In this document: piece by piece, positions 15,116 through 23,280 of the stretch
How positions within the stretch are numbered: position 1 is the stretch's first letter
Layout: each line of letters opens with the position of its first letter
Assembly: GCA_038250235.1 (NCBI GenBank)
Contig: JBBSCO010000043.1
Span: 1-25,327 of the forward strand
DNA: 25,327 nucleotides
Direction: 5' to 3'
Source: JAAUTS01 sp038250235
Lineage (GTDB): Bacteria > Verrucomicrobiota > Verrucomicrobiia > Methylacidiphilales > JAAUTS01
Position numbers and translations under genes: made by a program
The notes under the pieces: generated by a model
The model's input: the letters and a program-made list of their open reading frames with translations, nothing else
The model's database searches: none
What the model was told of the DNA's origin: nothing

Positions 15116-16060
15116 ATGCGTCTTTTTTCAGCCTTTCCCCTTTTTCTTATCCTTGCCTGTTTACTTTTTCTGCAGGACGCCCACGCGGCACAACTCCCCT
15201 TTGACCGTGTTTTTGTCGGCCAGGAACGTTTCACCCAGCTTCTCAAGGAGGCTAAAACCGAACGCTGGGCTTTGCTTCCCTTAGGGCAGCGGACCACCAG
15301 GGTGGGGCTGACCCTTTGTGGAACTCCCTACAAGAATTTCACCCTGGAAATTGACGATCACATCGAGGCTCCCTCCGTTAATTTCAATGGAATGGACTGT
15401 TGGACTTTTTTCGAAATCTCCCTCAATTTTGCGCGCATGCTCTCTTTGCCGGAGGCGGAGCAGACTCCCGGAACCCTGCTTGGTTTGATTGAAGCGGAAA
15501 GATACCGGGGAGGCCGTTGTAACGGACAGTATCTCTCCCGCATTCATCACCTGGAGGAATTATTCCAGGATAACGAGGAGCGGGGTCTTCTCACCAATCT
15601 GACTGCCTCTTTGGGCGGCGTAAGAATCCGGCGCGAAGTCCGCGAAATGACGGTGGGATGGAAGAGTTACCGTTACCTGGTCAACAATCCCGGGCTGCGG
15701 ACGGAAATGGCGGCGATTGAAAGGCGCATCACCGGAATGAATGTGGTGCATATCCCCAAAAACCGGATTGCGGTCATGGAATCGAAACTAGAGAACGGCG
15801 ACATCATTGCTATCACTAGCAAATACGATGGCGGATACACCTCCCATGTGGGATTGGCTTACTGGGATGAAAAAGGCGTTTTGCGGTTCATGCACGCCTC
15901 TTCCAACAGCAAACAGGTTCTCGTGGATCTTCGTCTTTCGGAATACGTTAACAAATATGGCCACAATGCGGGAATCATCGTGGCGCGTCCCCATGAAATC
16001 CCTCCGCAATCCCTTCCGCAGTTTGCCCGGAATACAGGTGCTGAGATAGGTAAACCGTAG
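15116..16060 (+). CDS. DUF1460 amidase-like (NlpC/P60-fold) exported protein
   Basis: 314 residues from ATG 15116, which gives a clean signal peptide (MRLFSAFPLFLILACLLFLQ, then DAHA before AQL). In-frame ATGs at 15059 and 15062 overlap the preceding stop and would add 18-19 residues. The match to DUF1460 (PF07313) is strong: GTPYKNFTLEID, the catalytic Cys95 in FNGMDCWTFFE, YRGGRCNGQYLSRIHHLEE, LENGDIIAIT, His244 in SHVGLAYW, and RFMHASS. Members have an NlpC/P60-like papain fold and are thought to act as N-acetylmuramoyl-L-alanine amidases or related peptidoglycan hydrolases in the periplasm. It closes the run with the aldolase and channel-like genes. Confidence 0.88.
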   Translation: MRLFSAFPLFLILACLLFLQDAHAAQLPFDRVFVGQERFTQLLKEAKTERWALLPLGQRTTRVGLTLCGTPYKNFTLEIDDHIEAPSVNFNGMDCWTFFEISLNFARMLSLPEAEQTPGTLLGLIEAERYRGGRCNGQYLSRIHHLEELFQDNEERGLLTNLTASLGGVRIRREVREMTVGWKSYRYLVNNPGLRTEMAAIERRITGMNVVHIPKNRIAVMESKLENGDIIAITSKYDGGYTSHVGLAYWDEKGVLRFMHASSNSKQVLVDLRLSEYVNKYGHNAGIIVARPHEIPPQSLPQFARNTGAEIGKP

Positions 16061-16069
16061 TTTGCGATG

Positions 16070-17242
16070 TTATGGGGCTGTGAAGACGTCCGAGTCAGAA
16101 GTAGTTTGTACTTGGAGATGGTTTAGAAAGTGTTTCACAGCGTGCAGGGTCAACTGGTTGGCCGGACCGTTCCAATGAAAATCAAAGGCATGGGTGGCCC
16201 AGGGCATTTCCAGTAATAAAGCCGGTCGCTTCTTCTCTTTCAAGGCCTCCATCAGGCGACGGCTTTGTTTATAGAAGACGAGTTCATCACGGGTTCCGTG
16301 GACAAGCAGGGTAGGGACTGATTTTTCGCTCACGAGCATCAAGGGAGAGGCATTGTAATAACGATCTGTCTGCTGGGAGGGTGTGCCACCCAGGAAATCC
16401 AACATCATGCTGCGGGAACGGAGAATGTCGTCATCACTGGAAAGATCATACGTAAAAATCATGTCAGTGGGGGCATGGTAGGAGATGCAGCCTTTGATTT
16501 CCGGACGGCTTTCGCCGTAAGCAGTGGCAAGGGCAATCTGCCCACCCGCTGAACGTCCCAGAAGGACAAAAGAGTCGGGGATAATGCCGAGCACGGCATG
16601 TTCTGCTTTCAGGTGATCAAGAACAGAGAGGACATCTTCCTTTTGGGCGGGCCATTTTGACCCGGGACTTAGCCGGTAGCGGACTGCGGCAACCGGATAA
16701 CCTTCGGATCTTAGATAGTGATTTAAATCAGGGAGCTGTTTTTCATCTCCGGAACTCCAGCCGCCTCCATGAAGGACGATGATGCAGGGCTTTGCGGTGG
16801 ATTTATTTGGACGATAAAAGTCAAAACAAAGTGAATGCCCCTGCTTTGCTGTTACCGGAAAGAATTCGGTTTTTTTTCTTGGCGGAAAGGCTGGAAGCCA
16901 AAGTTTTGGCCATGAAAAGGGATGCGATCGATCCGGGGTGGTCGGTTTGATGGGAAAGGCAGAAGCCAGAGCCTCTTTCAGAGGTTTGGCCAGACGCGAA
17001 GCCGAGCGTGCGGGGATGAGAAAGAGCAGGCAGGAGATCGTATTACATACTCCCAGAATTAGGGCTTGGAACGAATTTAAAGGATTGATGAAAAGCAGAA
17101 AGAGTGCGGCAATAGACAGCCAATTTCCGTATTCAGTCGAGATAATAGTCAATCGCCAGGTTATCAGATCTGGAGCACGCAGGACCACCAGTAAAGCCAG
17201 AACCAACAGGAGAATGGTGCAGAGTAAACTGAGAGCGGCCAT
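16070..17242 (-). CDS. Alpha/beta hydrolase (HSL/BD-FAE type) with N-terminal membrane segments
   Basis: 390 residues. About 80 N-terminal residues hold three hydrophobic helices (3-22, about 40-53, 58-77). A linker follows, then an esterase domain from about 125 on. Motifs are the oxyanion HGGGW (158-162), the nucleophile elbow GRSAGG with Ser231, Asp319 in HGTRDE, and His351 in ATHAFDF, so the triad looks complete. HGGGW places it with the hormone-sensitive-lipase-like and BD-FAE esterases, which cut short-chain esters. The true substrate is unknown. The membrane anchor suggests activity at the membrane, with topology undetermined. It converges with the DUF1460 gene with nine bases between stops and diverges from plsC. 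Confidence 0.85.
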   Translation of the reverse strand: MAALSLLCTILLLVLALLVVLRAPDLITWRLTIISTEYGNWLSIAALFLLFINPLNSFQALILGVCNTISCLLFLIPARSASRLAKPLKEALASAFPIKPTTPDRSHPFSWPKLWLPAFPPRKKTEFFPVTAKQGHSLCFDFYRPNKSTAKPCIIVLHGGGWSSGDEKQLPDLNHYLRSEGYPVAAVRYRLSPGSKWPAQKEDVLSVLDHLKAEHAVLGIIPDSFVLLGRSAGGQIALATAYGESRPEIKGCISYHAPTDMIFTYDLSSDDDILRSRSMMLDFLGGTPSQQTDRYYNASPLMLVSEKSVPTLLVHGTRDELVFYKQSRRLMEALKEKKRPALLLEMPWATHAFDFHWNGPANQLTLHAVKHFLNHLQVQTTSDSDVFTAP

Positions 17243-17302
17243 GAGAGACCATAACGCGGGGAACAGGCCGGAAGCAAATGCTATGATTTTGTTGAAAAGA
17301 AA

Positions 17303-18028
17303 GTGCGATTCGATCTGGAACGAAGCAGGGATTTTGTGAACGTTGTCTATTGGCTCAGCCGCCTGATCGGCAGCATTATTCTTCGTCTGTTAGTGCGGAT
17401 TGAAACGGTCGGTTTTCAGGACGTTCCCAGGGGGCCCTTCGTTCTGGTCTGTAACCACATCAGCCATTTTGATCCGCCTCTTCTCGTTTATGCCATGCCC
17501 CATAAGATTGATTGCATGGGCATGAAGGAGTTATTCCCCGGCGGTTTTGTTTCTTGGTGGATGAAATCGACCGGTGTTTTCCCTGTGAACCGGGATATTG
17601 TAGATTTGAGTGCTGTCCGCGAAGCACTCAAACGGCTCAAGCAAGGCCATATCGTGGTGATCTTTCCCGAAAGCGGTATCCGCACGGGAGATTCGTCAAT
17701 TCTGGCCGGGGTGAATGATGATCTCCTCCCGGGAGCCGCTTCTCTGGCCCACATGAGTCATACCAAGGTTTATCCCTGCCTGGTGTTGGGTGCCGACCAG
17801 TTATACGACTGGAAAAAGTGGTTCAAGCGTGCTCGTATTTTCATTCACTTGGGCAGGCCGCTCGAGTTTGATACTAAACTCAATTTCCACCAGGCCCGTG
17901 CTTCCATGACGCTGGATATTGGCAAGGCCATCCGCGATATGAAACAGGATCTGGTGGATCAGGGACTGGTCACCCCGGATCTACAGCCGCGCACAGCCCA
18001 GCAACGCTGGGAGGAATCGAAAGGCTGA
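17303..18028 (+). CDS. plsC: 1-acyl-sn-glycerol-3-phosphate acyltransferase family protein
   Basis: 241 residues from GTG 17303. A second GTG at 17336, preceded by AGCAGGGA, would remove 11 unconserved residues and may be the real start. PlsC motifs are present: NHISHFDP with His52 and Asp57 (HX4D), the GVFPVNRD block (91-98), and FPESGIRTGD (121-130) as the substrate-phosphate-binding motif in place of FPEGTRS. A hydrophobic stretch near the N terminus (YWLSRLIGSIILRLLVRI) would bind the membrane. PlsC makes phosphatidic acid from lysophosphatidic acid. The relaxed FPESG motif leaves room for another acyl acceptor. It ends one base from the convergent msrB stop. Confidence 0.88.
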   Translation: MRFDLERSRDFVNVVYWLSRLIGSIILRLLVRIETVGFQDVPRGPFVLVCNHISHFDPPLLVYAMPHKIDCMGMKELFPGGFVSWWMKSTGVFPVNRDIVDLSAVREALKRLKQGHIVVIFPESGIRTGDSSILAGVNDDLLPGAASLAHMSHTKVYPCLVLGADQLYDWKKWFKRARIFIHLGRPLEFDTKLNFHQARASMTLDIGKAIRDMKQDLVDQGLVTPDLQPRTAQQRWEESKG

Positions 18029-18029
18029 T

Positions 18030-18602
18030 TTATTTCGCAAACAGCTTTTTGTGCTCGGCCAGACCTGCCTTATCGAGCTCTTCGACCGGAACAAAACGTA
18101 GGGAGGCGGAATTGATGCAGTAACGCAGACCGCTTGGTTTCGGGCCGTCGGAGAAAACATGACCCAGATGCGAGTCTGCTTTTTTGGAGCGGACTTCAGT
18201 GCGGATCATGCCGTGATCCTTGTCGGTTTTTTCGACGACATTTTCATTCACCAGGGGTTTGGTGAAACTGGGCCATCCAGTTCCGGAATCAAATTTGTCC
18301 TTGGAGCTGAAAAGAGGTTCACCGGAAACAACATCGACATAGACACCGGGCTTTTTGTTATCCCAGTAGGCGTTTTTAAAAGGGTACTCAGTCCCGTTTT
18401 CCCGGACGACACGGTATTGTTCCGGGGTCAGGAGTTTGCGGAGTTCGGCGTCACTGGTCGGAAGGGCGCAAACGGTGGTGCAGGGTGCTTCAGTGTTGGT
18501 TTTCATAGGGGCATCATTTTTCTTATCTTTGGTCTGGGCCACAGCTACAGCCGCGATGAGGCCAGCGCCCAGAAGCAGTGAGAGTTTATATTTGGGTTGC
18601 AT
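18030..18602 (-). CDS. msrB: Exported methionine-R-sulfoxide reductase (MsrB)
   Basis: 190 residues with a signal peptide (MQPKYKLSLLLGAGLIAAVA, then VA before QTK), so it acts outside the cytoplasm to repair oxidised methionine. MsrB motifs are FDSGTGWPSF (104-113), RSKKADSHLGHVF and RYCINSASLRF with catalytic Cys162. The two CxxC zinc sites seen in many MsrBs are absent, and the common resolving Cys position is Thr (SGTGWPSF for SGCGWPSF). A CTTVC pair at 41-45, just after the signal peptide, is an alternative source of a recycling thiol. A good minus-strand promoter lies upstream. Confidence 0.92.
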   Translation of the reverse strand: MQPKYKLSLLLGAGLIAAVAVAQTKDKKNDAPMKTNTEAPCTTVCALPTSDAELRKLLTPEQYRVVRENGTEYPFKNAYWDNKKPGVYVDVVSGEPLFSSKDKFDSGTGWPSFTKPLVNENVVEKTDKDHGMIRTEVRSKKADSHLGHVFSDGPKPSGLRYCINSASLRFVPVEELDKAGLAEHKKLFAK

Positions 18603-18636
18603 GGAAGTGAGAGGTTTAAAGATTGAATCTATTCCT

Positions 18637-18664
18637 AGTATAAGGCTTTTTCTTCTTTCCGCAA
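18637..18664 (-). promoter_or_regulatory. Sigma70-type promoter for msrB
   Basis: Reading the minus strand, TTGCGG (18664-18659) and TATACT (18642-18637) are 16 bases apart, ending 34 bases before the msrB ATG. The -10 matches the consensus at five of six positions. Confidence 0.5.
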
Positions 18665-18705
18665 TTCAGGCCTTAAAGAGGCTTCCCTTCGTCTTGATTT
18701 TCTCC

Positions 18706-19569
18706 ATGAGTGGTGGAGTGCACTTTAAAGAAGCTGCTTTTAAGGGCTGGATCAAACCCGGTCCCGTTCCTCCCGGAGCCCTCGGAGGGGGGCCGGAGCC
18801 GGAAGAAGGGGAAACCCTGGATGCCATCAGCGGCTATTTCCGCCTTTTTCAGTTAAAGAACGGGCATCGCTTTTCGACCGATGACGTCCTGACTGCCTGG
18901 TATGGCAGCAGTTGTTGCCCGACTGCCCGACGTGTTCTGGATTTGGGCAGCGGAATTGGGACAGTGGCGAGCATCGCGGCCTGGCGATTGCCCGGGGCCA
19001 GGATCGTCACCGTTGAAGCTCAGGAAGAAAGCGTGAGACTGGCCCGGAAGTCGGCCATTTGGAACGGATTGACGGACCGTTATGACAGCAGGCAGGGCGA
19101 TTTCCGCGATGACGAGGTACTGCGACCTGATGAACGTTTTGATCTGGTGTTGGGTAGTCCGCCTTATTTTCCGCCGGGCAGTGGAACCGAAGGGGATCAT
19201 CCGCAGAAAATCGCCTGCCGCTTCGAAATGCGGGGCAGCATTGCCGACTACTGTGAAACGGCCTCCAAACATCTGGAAAAAGGAGGATTATTCGCATGCG
19301 TATTTCCGGTAGCTCCGGAAGAACAACACCAACGTGTGCGGGAAGGGGCCAAGGCAGCGGGCCTGACGATTGTCCGTTGGAGGCCGATTGTCCTACGCGA
19401 AGGCGAGCGAGCCCTGCTGGGTCTTTTCGCCATGATGAAATCCGAAGATCTTCCCGAGACCATGCGCGGAAAATCATGGGCTGAGCCTGCTTTGATCATC
19501 CGGACGGAAGACGGTTCTGTTCATCCCGAATACATTGTTGTGAAACTCTCCTTTGGGTTTCCTCCGTGA
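18706..19569 (+). CDS. TrmN6-like SAM-dependent adenine-N6 methyltransferase
   Basis: 287 residues from ATG 18706. The frame is open back to 18436, but that part is antisense to msrB. The Rossmann motif I is VLDLGSGIGTVASI (77-90). The acidic residue at the end of strand 2 is Glu104 in TVEAQ. The catalytic (N/S)PPY motif is SPPYF at 151-155. The sequence before it (DAISGYFRLFQLKNGHRFSTDD) matches the TrmN6/YfiC pattern, which methylates A37 of tRNA1(Val). In most members the motif is NPPY; SPPY occurs in related N6/N5 methyltransferases, so the exact target is not certain. Confidence 0.83.
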   Translation: MSGGVHFKEAAFKGWIKPGPVPPGALGGGPEPEEGETLDAISGYFRLFQLKNGHRFSTDDVLTAWYGSSCCPTARRVLDLGSGIGTVASIAAWRLPGARIVTVEAQEESVRLARKSAIWNGLTDRYDSRQGDFRDDEVLRPDERFDLVLGSPPYFPPGSGTEGDHPQKIACRFEMRGSIADYCETASKHLEKGGLFACVFPVAPEEQHQRVREGAKAAGLTIVRWRPIVLREGERALLGLFAMMKSEDLPETMRGKSWAEPALIIRTEDGSVHPEYIVVKLSFGFPP

Positions 19570-19582
19570 ATAAAATCCTGTT

Positions 19583-19599
19583 ACAATTCTCTCAATTGT
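19583..19599. promoter_or_regulatory. 17-bp dyad ACAATT-N5-AATTGT before the glycosyltransferase fusion
   Basis: Perfect 6-bp arms (19583-19588 and 19594-19599) flank CTCTC, ending seven bases before the ATG at 19607. It could be a repressor operator or a hairpin that hides the ribosome site. I found no second copy upstream of the opposing arsS/arsM arm. Confidence 0.45.
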
Positions 19600-19606
19600 T
19601 CCATCT

Positions 19607-21601
19607 ATGGATTTTTTCAAGGTTCAGGTTATCATACCGGCGCTCAATGAGGAGCAGACATTGCCTGGAGTGTTGGCTGGATTGGCCAGGATCGGCCTAC
19701 AGAAAATCAGGGTAGTAGATAATGGAAGCCGGGACAAAACGGCGGAAGTTGCCCGGAACTCAGGAGCCGAAGTTATCCAGGAAAGCAGGCGAGGTTATGG
19801 TCAGGCCTGTTGGACGGGGTGTGAAAATCTGGAACCGGAAATCGAGTGGATACTCTTTTGTGATGCCGATGGCAGTGATGCCTTGGAAGAACTCGATCAA
19901 CTCTTCCATCTGACTGCATCGTATGATTTTATTTTAGGCGATCGTCGCGCCATGCCTCTGGGCCGTCAGGCAATGACTCCGGTGCAAAACTTTGGCAACG
20001 GACTTGCAACAACGCTGATTCGTTGGGGATGGGGAGGTGTTTACCATGACCTGGGGCCTATGCGGCTGATCCGGCGTGAGGCGTATGAGCGCATCGCTAT
20101 GAAAGACCGTGGTTTTGGTTGGACGGTCGAGATGCAGGTCCGGGCAGTGGAAGAAAATTTACGAACCGTTGAGGTGCCGGTTTCTTATCATCCACGAAAA
20201 GGAGGACATTCCAAAATATCAGGAACGATTCGGGGAAGTTTTAAGGCTGGAAGCATCATTCTCGCTACGCTCTTGGAACTTTATCTTAAACGCTTGGAAG
20301 GAATGCCCGGAATCGTCACTGCCCTGCTGGCAGGGTTTTTAATACTTTTGGGATCGGCCTTAATGAATTCCCATGGGGATTTTCGAGTGGCAGGTGAAGT
20401 GCCTCATTTTCTATGGGCGGCTGCGGTGACGGTTTTGGGCTTTATTCTATCGTGGCGATTGAAGGCTATCGGGCTCGTGCTGTTCTGGGTAGTAGCCGTG
20501 TCAGCACGCTCTTTGCTCTTGCCCATGTATCCGGGAGATGATGTTTGGCGATATCTGTGGGAGGGTTGGGTTCAGACACAAGGATTCAATCCACATCTTT
20601 TTTCTCCCAATAGCGAGGTTTTGGCACCTCTCAGGACTCTTTGGTGGGAAAACATCAACCACCGGGATATTACCGCCATTTATCCTCCTTTGACCCAGTT
20701 GGGGTTTCGATTGCTGGCTTTCCTGGGGCCGTCCGTCCTGCTTTTCAAGTTGTCATTTGTCGTTGCGGATCTTTTGGTCTGCTGGTTGTTGGCACGACGT
20801 TTTGGAGCGTTCAAGGCAACGCTATATGCATGGAATCCGCTGATCCTCTATTCTTTTGCCGGTGGTGCACATTATGATTCCTGGATGCTGCTGGCAGTAA
20901 CTCTCGGTTGGTTGATCTGGGAAAAGAAAAAGCGGTCTGATCCCATCTCTGGATGGATTGCGGCTTTCTGTTTTGGCTGCGGGATTGCACTCAAGTATGT
21001 CTGCGCTCCTCTTTTAGGCTGGTTACTTTGGCAGATATTTAAAACACGCGGCTGGAGATCTGCGTTGCTGGCCGCCGGTATTGGAGCACTGCCTTTTTTG
21101 ATTTCCTATCTGCTTTTGCCTGGCTCATTCGAGTTGCAAACTCTTGTGCCACGCGATTTTGCCGTCTATGCACGTAGTGCTGAGTTTGTTCCCTACTACG
21201 TGGGAGAAATGTGGGAAGCCTCCAAAAGAATGAACCCAATTTTTCTGATTCCGGCAGGTCTTCTTGTTGCCTGGAGGCTGATTGCTGCAAAAAGGCTTGA
21301 AGGTTTTGCGGAAGAATTCTGGCTGATCCTGTTGGTTTTTTCACCCATCGTGCATTTCTGGTACTTTACCTGGGCACTGCCGTTTGTTGTGGCCACAAGG
21401 AATCTGGGCTGGCGTTTGTTGGCGGTTAGCGGCTTCATCTATTTTGCACTACAGCATCGCGTGTCGATTGGGCCGCTCGAGTGGAAACTGACTGACACGG
21501 AAAGACTTCTTTTATGGCTACCGCTTATCCTTGGTTTTTTCTGGTGGCGATATCGTCAACGCCTGGATTCAGTGCCTGGGAAAAAGACGGATTTTTCATG
21601 A
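19607..21601 (+). CDS. Fused polyprenyl-phosphate-sugar synthase (GT2) and GT-C membrane glycosyltransferase
   Basis: 664 residues, two enzymes in one chain. Residues 1-220 are a GT2 domain of the DPM1/DPG-synthase type: VIIPALNEEQTLPGVL, VVDNGSRDKTAEVA, FCDADGSD (Asp86 and Asp88, metal/nucleotide binding), and GFGWTVEMQVRA with PVSYHPRKGGHSK. After a linking helix, about 235-655 is a polytopic GT-C-like region with around ten membrane helices. Its luminal motif PGDDVWRYLWEGWVQTQGFN (Asp311-Asp312) and HRDITAIYPPLTQL are typical of polyprenol-sugar-dependent transferases. The first half would load a sugar on polyprenyl phosphate and the second use it (inference). The stop overlaps the next gene's start as ATGA. 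The neighbourhood points to arsenosugar metabolism. Confidence 0.85.
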   Translation: MDFFKVQVIIPALNEEQTLPGVLAGLARIGLQKIRVVDNGSRDKTAEVARNSGAEVIQESRRGYGQACWTGCENLEPEIEWILFCDADGSDALEELDQLFHLTASYDFILGDRRAMPLGRQAMTPVQNFGNGLATTLIRWGWGGVYHDLGPMRLIRREAYERIAMKDRGFGWTVEMQVRAVEENLRTVEVPVSYHPRKGGHSKISGTIRGSFKAGSIILATLLELYLKRLEGMPGIVTALLAGFLILLGSALMNSHGDFRVAGEVPHFLWAAAVTVLGFILSWRLKAIGLVLFWVVAVSARSLLLPMYPGDDVWRYLWEGWVQTQGFNPHLFSPNSEVLAPLRTLWWENINHRDITAIYPPLTQLGFRLLAFLGPSVLLFKLSFVVADLLVCWLLARRFGAFKATLYAWNPLILYSFAGGAHYDSWMLLAVTLGWLIWEKKKRSDPISGWIAAFCFGCGIALKYVCAPLLGWLLWQIFKTRGWRSALLAAGIGALPFLISYLLLPGSFELQTLVPRDFAVYARSAEFVPYYVGEMWEASKRMNPIFLIPAGLLVAWRLIAAKRLEGFAEEFWLILLVFSPIVHFWYFTWALPFVVATRNLGWRLLAVSGFIYFALQHRVSIGPLEWKLTDTERLLLWLPLILGFFWWRYRQRLDSVPGKKTDFS

Positions 21602-22206
21602 AACCTACGGTCATTTTAATGTTGAAGGCTCCGGTTCCCGGAGCGGTCAAAACCCGGTTGGCGACTGATCTGGGCCCCGAAAGAGCCTGTTTGATTTATC
21701 GTGGATTGGTCGAAAGACAATTATCAAGCATTCCTGGTGATTGGGATGTGGAGGTTTGTTTTGCTCCTGAAGCTGCCCATGAGGTTATGAGGAGGTGGCT
21801 TGGAAACAGCTACCGTTATGCTGCGCAATCAGAAGGAGATTTAGGGAATCGTATGGCAACTGCGGTCGTTCGAAACCTCGAAGCTGAAAAAGAATATGTA
21901 GTTCTGCTCGGTGGAGATTGCCCTTACGCGGACGAAAAAATTCTAAAGCAGTGTGAAGAGTTGCTCTTAAGTAATGATGTTGTACTTGGACCGAGTCTGG
22001 ATGGCGGTTACTATCTCATGGCACTGAAAAGATACGTGCCGGAACTTTTCAAGGATATGATATGGAGCACAGAGTCTGTTTTCGCTGACACCATGAAGCG
22101 TGCAGGAAAAGTCGGAATTGTTCCTGCCTTGTTGCCTGCCTTGGAGGATGTGGATGACGTGGTTGGCTGGAAAAGAGCCGAGCGAAGCCTGGGACTTAAC
22201 TTTTAG
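21598..22206 (+). CDS. TIGR04282/DUF2064 glycosyltransferase of arsenosugar clusters
   Basis: 202 residues from ATG 21598, which overlaps the preceding stop by 4 bases; an in-frame ATG at 21514 lies inside the fused glycosyltransferase. Motifs are ILMLKAPVPGAVKTRLA (6-22), LLGGDCPYAD (103-112) and VLGPSLDGGYYLMAL (128-142). They match the DUF2064 family, a nucleotide-sugar-transferase-like (GT-A) fold that is repeatedly found beside the radical SAM protein ArsS. Sugar donor and acceptor are unproven. It converges with arsS with nine bases between the stops. Confidence 0.87.
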   Translation: MKPTVILMLKAPVPGAVKTRLATDLGPERACLIYRGLVERQLSSIPGDWDVEVCFAPEAAHEVMRRWLGNSYRYAAQSEGDLGNRMATAVVRNLEAEKEYVVLLGGDCPYADEKILKQCEELLLSNDVVLGPSLDGGYYLMALKRYVPELFKDMIWSTESVFADTMKRAGKVGIVPALLPALEDVDDVVGWKRAERSLGLNF

Positions 22207-22215
22207 CTCAGCGGT

Positions 22216-23190
22216 TCAGGATAAGGCACCACCACAACTGCTACCGGAACCAGCAGTGCAACCGAAGCAATGGCTGGCCGTGAGGATTGGCAGATGTTGA
22301 AAAGCAGATGGATCAATCTCCCAAACTTTTAGTCCGTCTTTTTTGATTTCGTTGTCTCTGAGCTGCATGCCGAGCTGTTGATTGAAGTCACAATCATAGA
22401 CATCACCCTCCCATCCGACGTTCAATGTGTTACGGCACATCAGACTTTCCACCGTTCCGGGATTAAAGGCCGATTGTAAGAGGGCCATGTAATCGGCCAG
22501 TTGATTATTGTGCTTGAGCCAGGACGAAAAGCGGGCGATGGGCATGTTGGTGATGGTGTAGAGCTTATGGAACCGGATTTCAAAATGTTCCCAAAGCTCT
22601 TTCTTGTAGTCGTTCTCCAACTCTTTCTGGGGTCCGGGCAACTTGGCTCCAATGGGGTTATATACCAAGTGCAGGGGAAGTGATGGATCTATTCCATACC
22701 CGAGGGCATTAAGCATTTTCAGGGCCTTGATGCTGCCATCAAAAACTCCATCGCCGCGTTGGGCATTCACATTCTCAGGAGAATAACAGGGCATGGAGGC
22801 GACAATTTCGACCTTATGACGAGCGAGCAAAGCGGGTATATCCTCATATCCGGGCTGGAGCAGGATGGTGAGATTGCAACGGTCGATGATATGCCGGCCC
22901 TGCCGTGCCAATTCTTCAATGAACCATCGAAAATCCGGAATCATTTCCGGCGCTCCTCCGGTGAGGTCCACTGTGCGGATAGGAAGTGGAGCCAACCAGT
23001 CCAGTATTTTCTGCAGGGTTTCGCGGGAGATGATTTCCTTGCGGGCTGGGCCAGCGTTGACATGGCAGTGGGAACAGGTGAGATTACAAAGTTTTCCAAC
23101 ATTAATCTGGAGGATTTCTGTTTTGGCACGGCTAAGGTGTAACCCGTGTGCGAGCAGATTCTGTTTGAAATGTTCAACAGGTTGGATCAT
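22216..23190 (-). CDS. arsS: Arsenosugar biosynthesis radical SAM protein
   Basis: 324 residues. The radical SAM cluster motif is CNLTCSHC (Cys35, Cys39, Cys42), followed by TVDLTGGAPEMIP for SAM binding. The C-terminal DUF3641 part has MCRNTLNVGWEGDVYDCDF and a Cys-rich end, CFGCTAGSGSSCGG (Cys308, 311, 319), likely binding a further iron-sulfur cluster. This architecture is that of ArsS (TIGR04167). With ArsM it is implicated in adding a 5'-deoxyadenosyl group to methylated arsenic, the precursor of dimethylarsinoyl ribosides (established for cyanobacterial homologues in outline; details not verified here). The gene follows arsM after 90 bases on the same strand. Confidence 0.93.
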   Translation of the reverse strand: MIQPVEHFKQNLLAHGLHLSRAKTEILQINVGKLCNLTCSHCHVNAGPARKEIISRETLQKILDWLAPLPIRTVDLTGGAPEMIPDFRWFIEELARQGRHIIDRCNLTILLQPGYEDIPALLARHKVEIVASMPCYSPENVNAQRGDGVFDGSIKALKMLNALGYGIDPSLPLHLVYNPIGAKLPGPQKELENDYKKELWEHFEIRFHKLYTITNMPIARFSSWLKHNNQLADYMALLQSAFNPGTVESLMCRNTLNVGWEGDVYDCDFNQQLGMQLRDNEIKKDGLKVWEIDPSAFQHLPILTASHCFGCTAGSGSSCGGALS

Positions 23191-23280
23191 AAAGAAACGG
23201 CTCTAATCCGGCTTATCACTCTTCGATGTCATAGATAGAAGACCCTAAGCGGGTTGAGAAGCTTATTGTAAGTCCGGGGA

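Noticed and set aside
18436..18705. N-terminal extension of the TrmN6-like methyltransferase by 90 residues
   Set aside because: It is mostly antisense to msrB and runs through the msrB promoter; ATG 18706 gives a normal family length.
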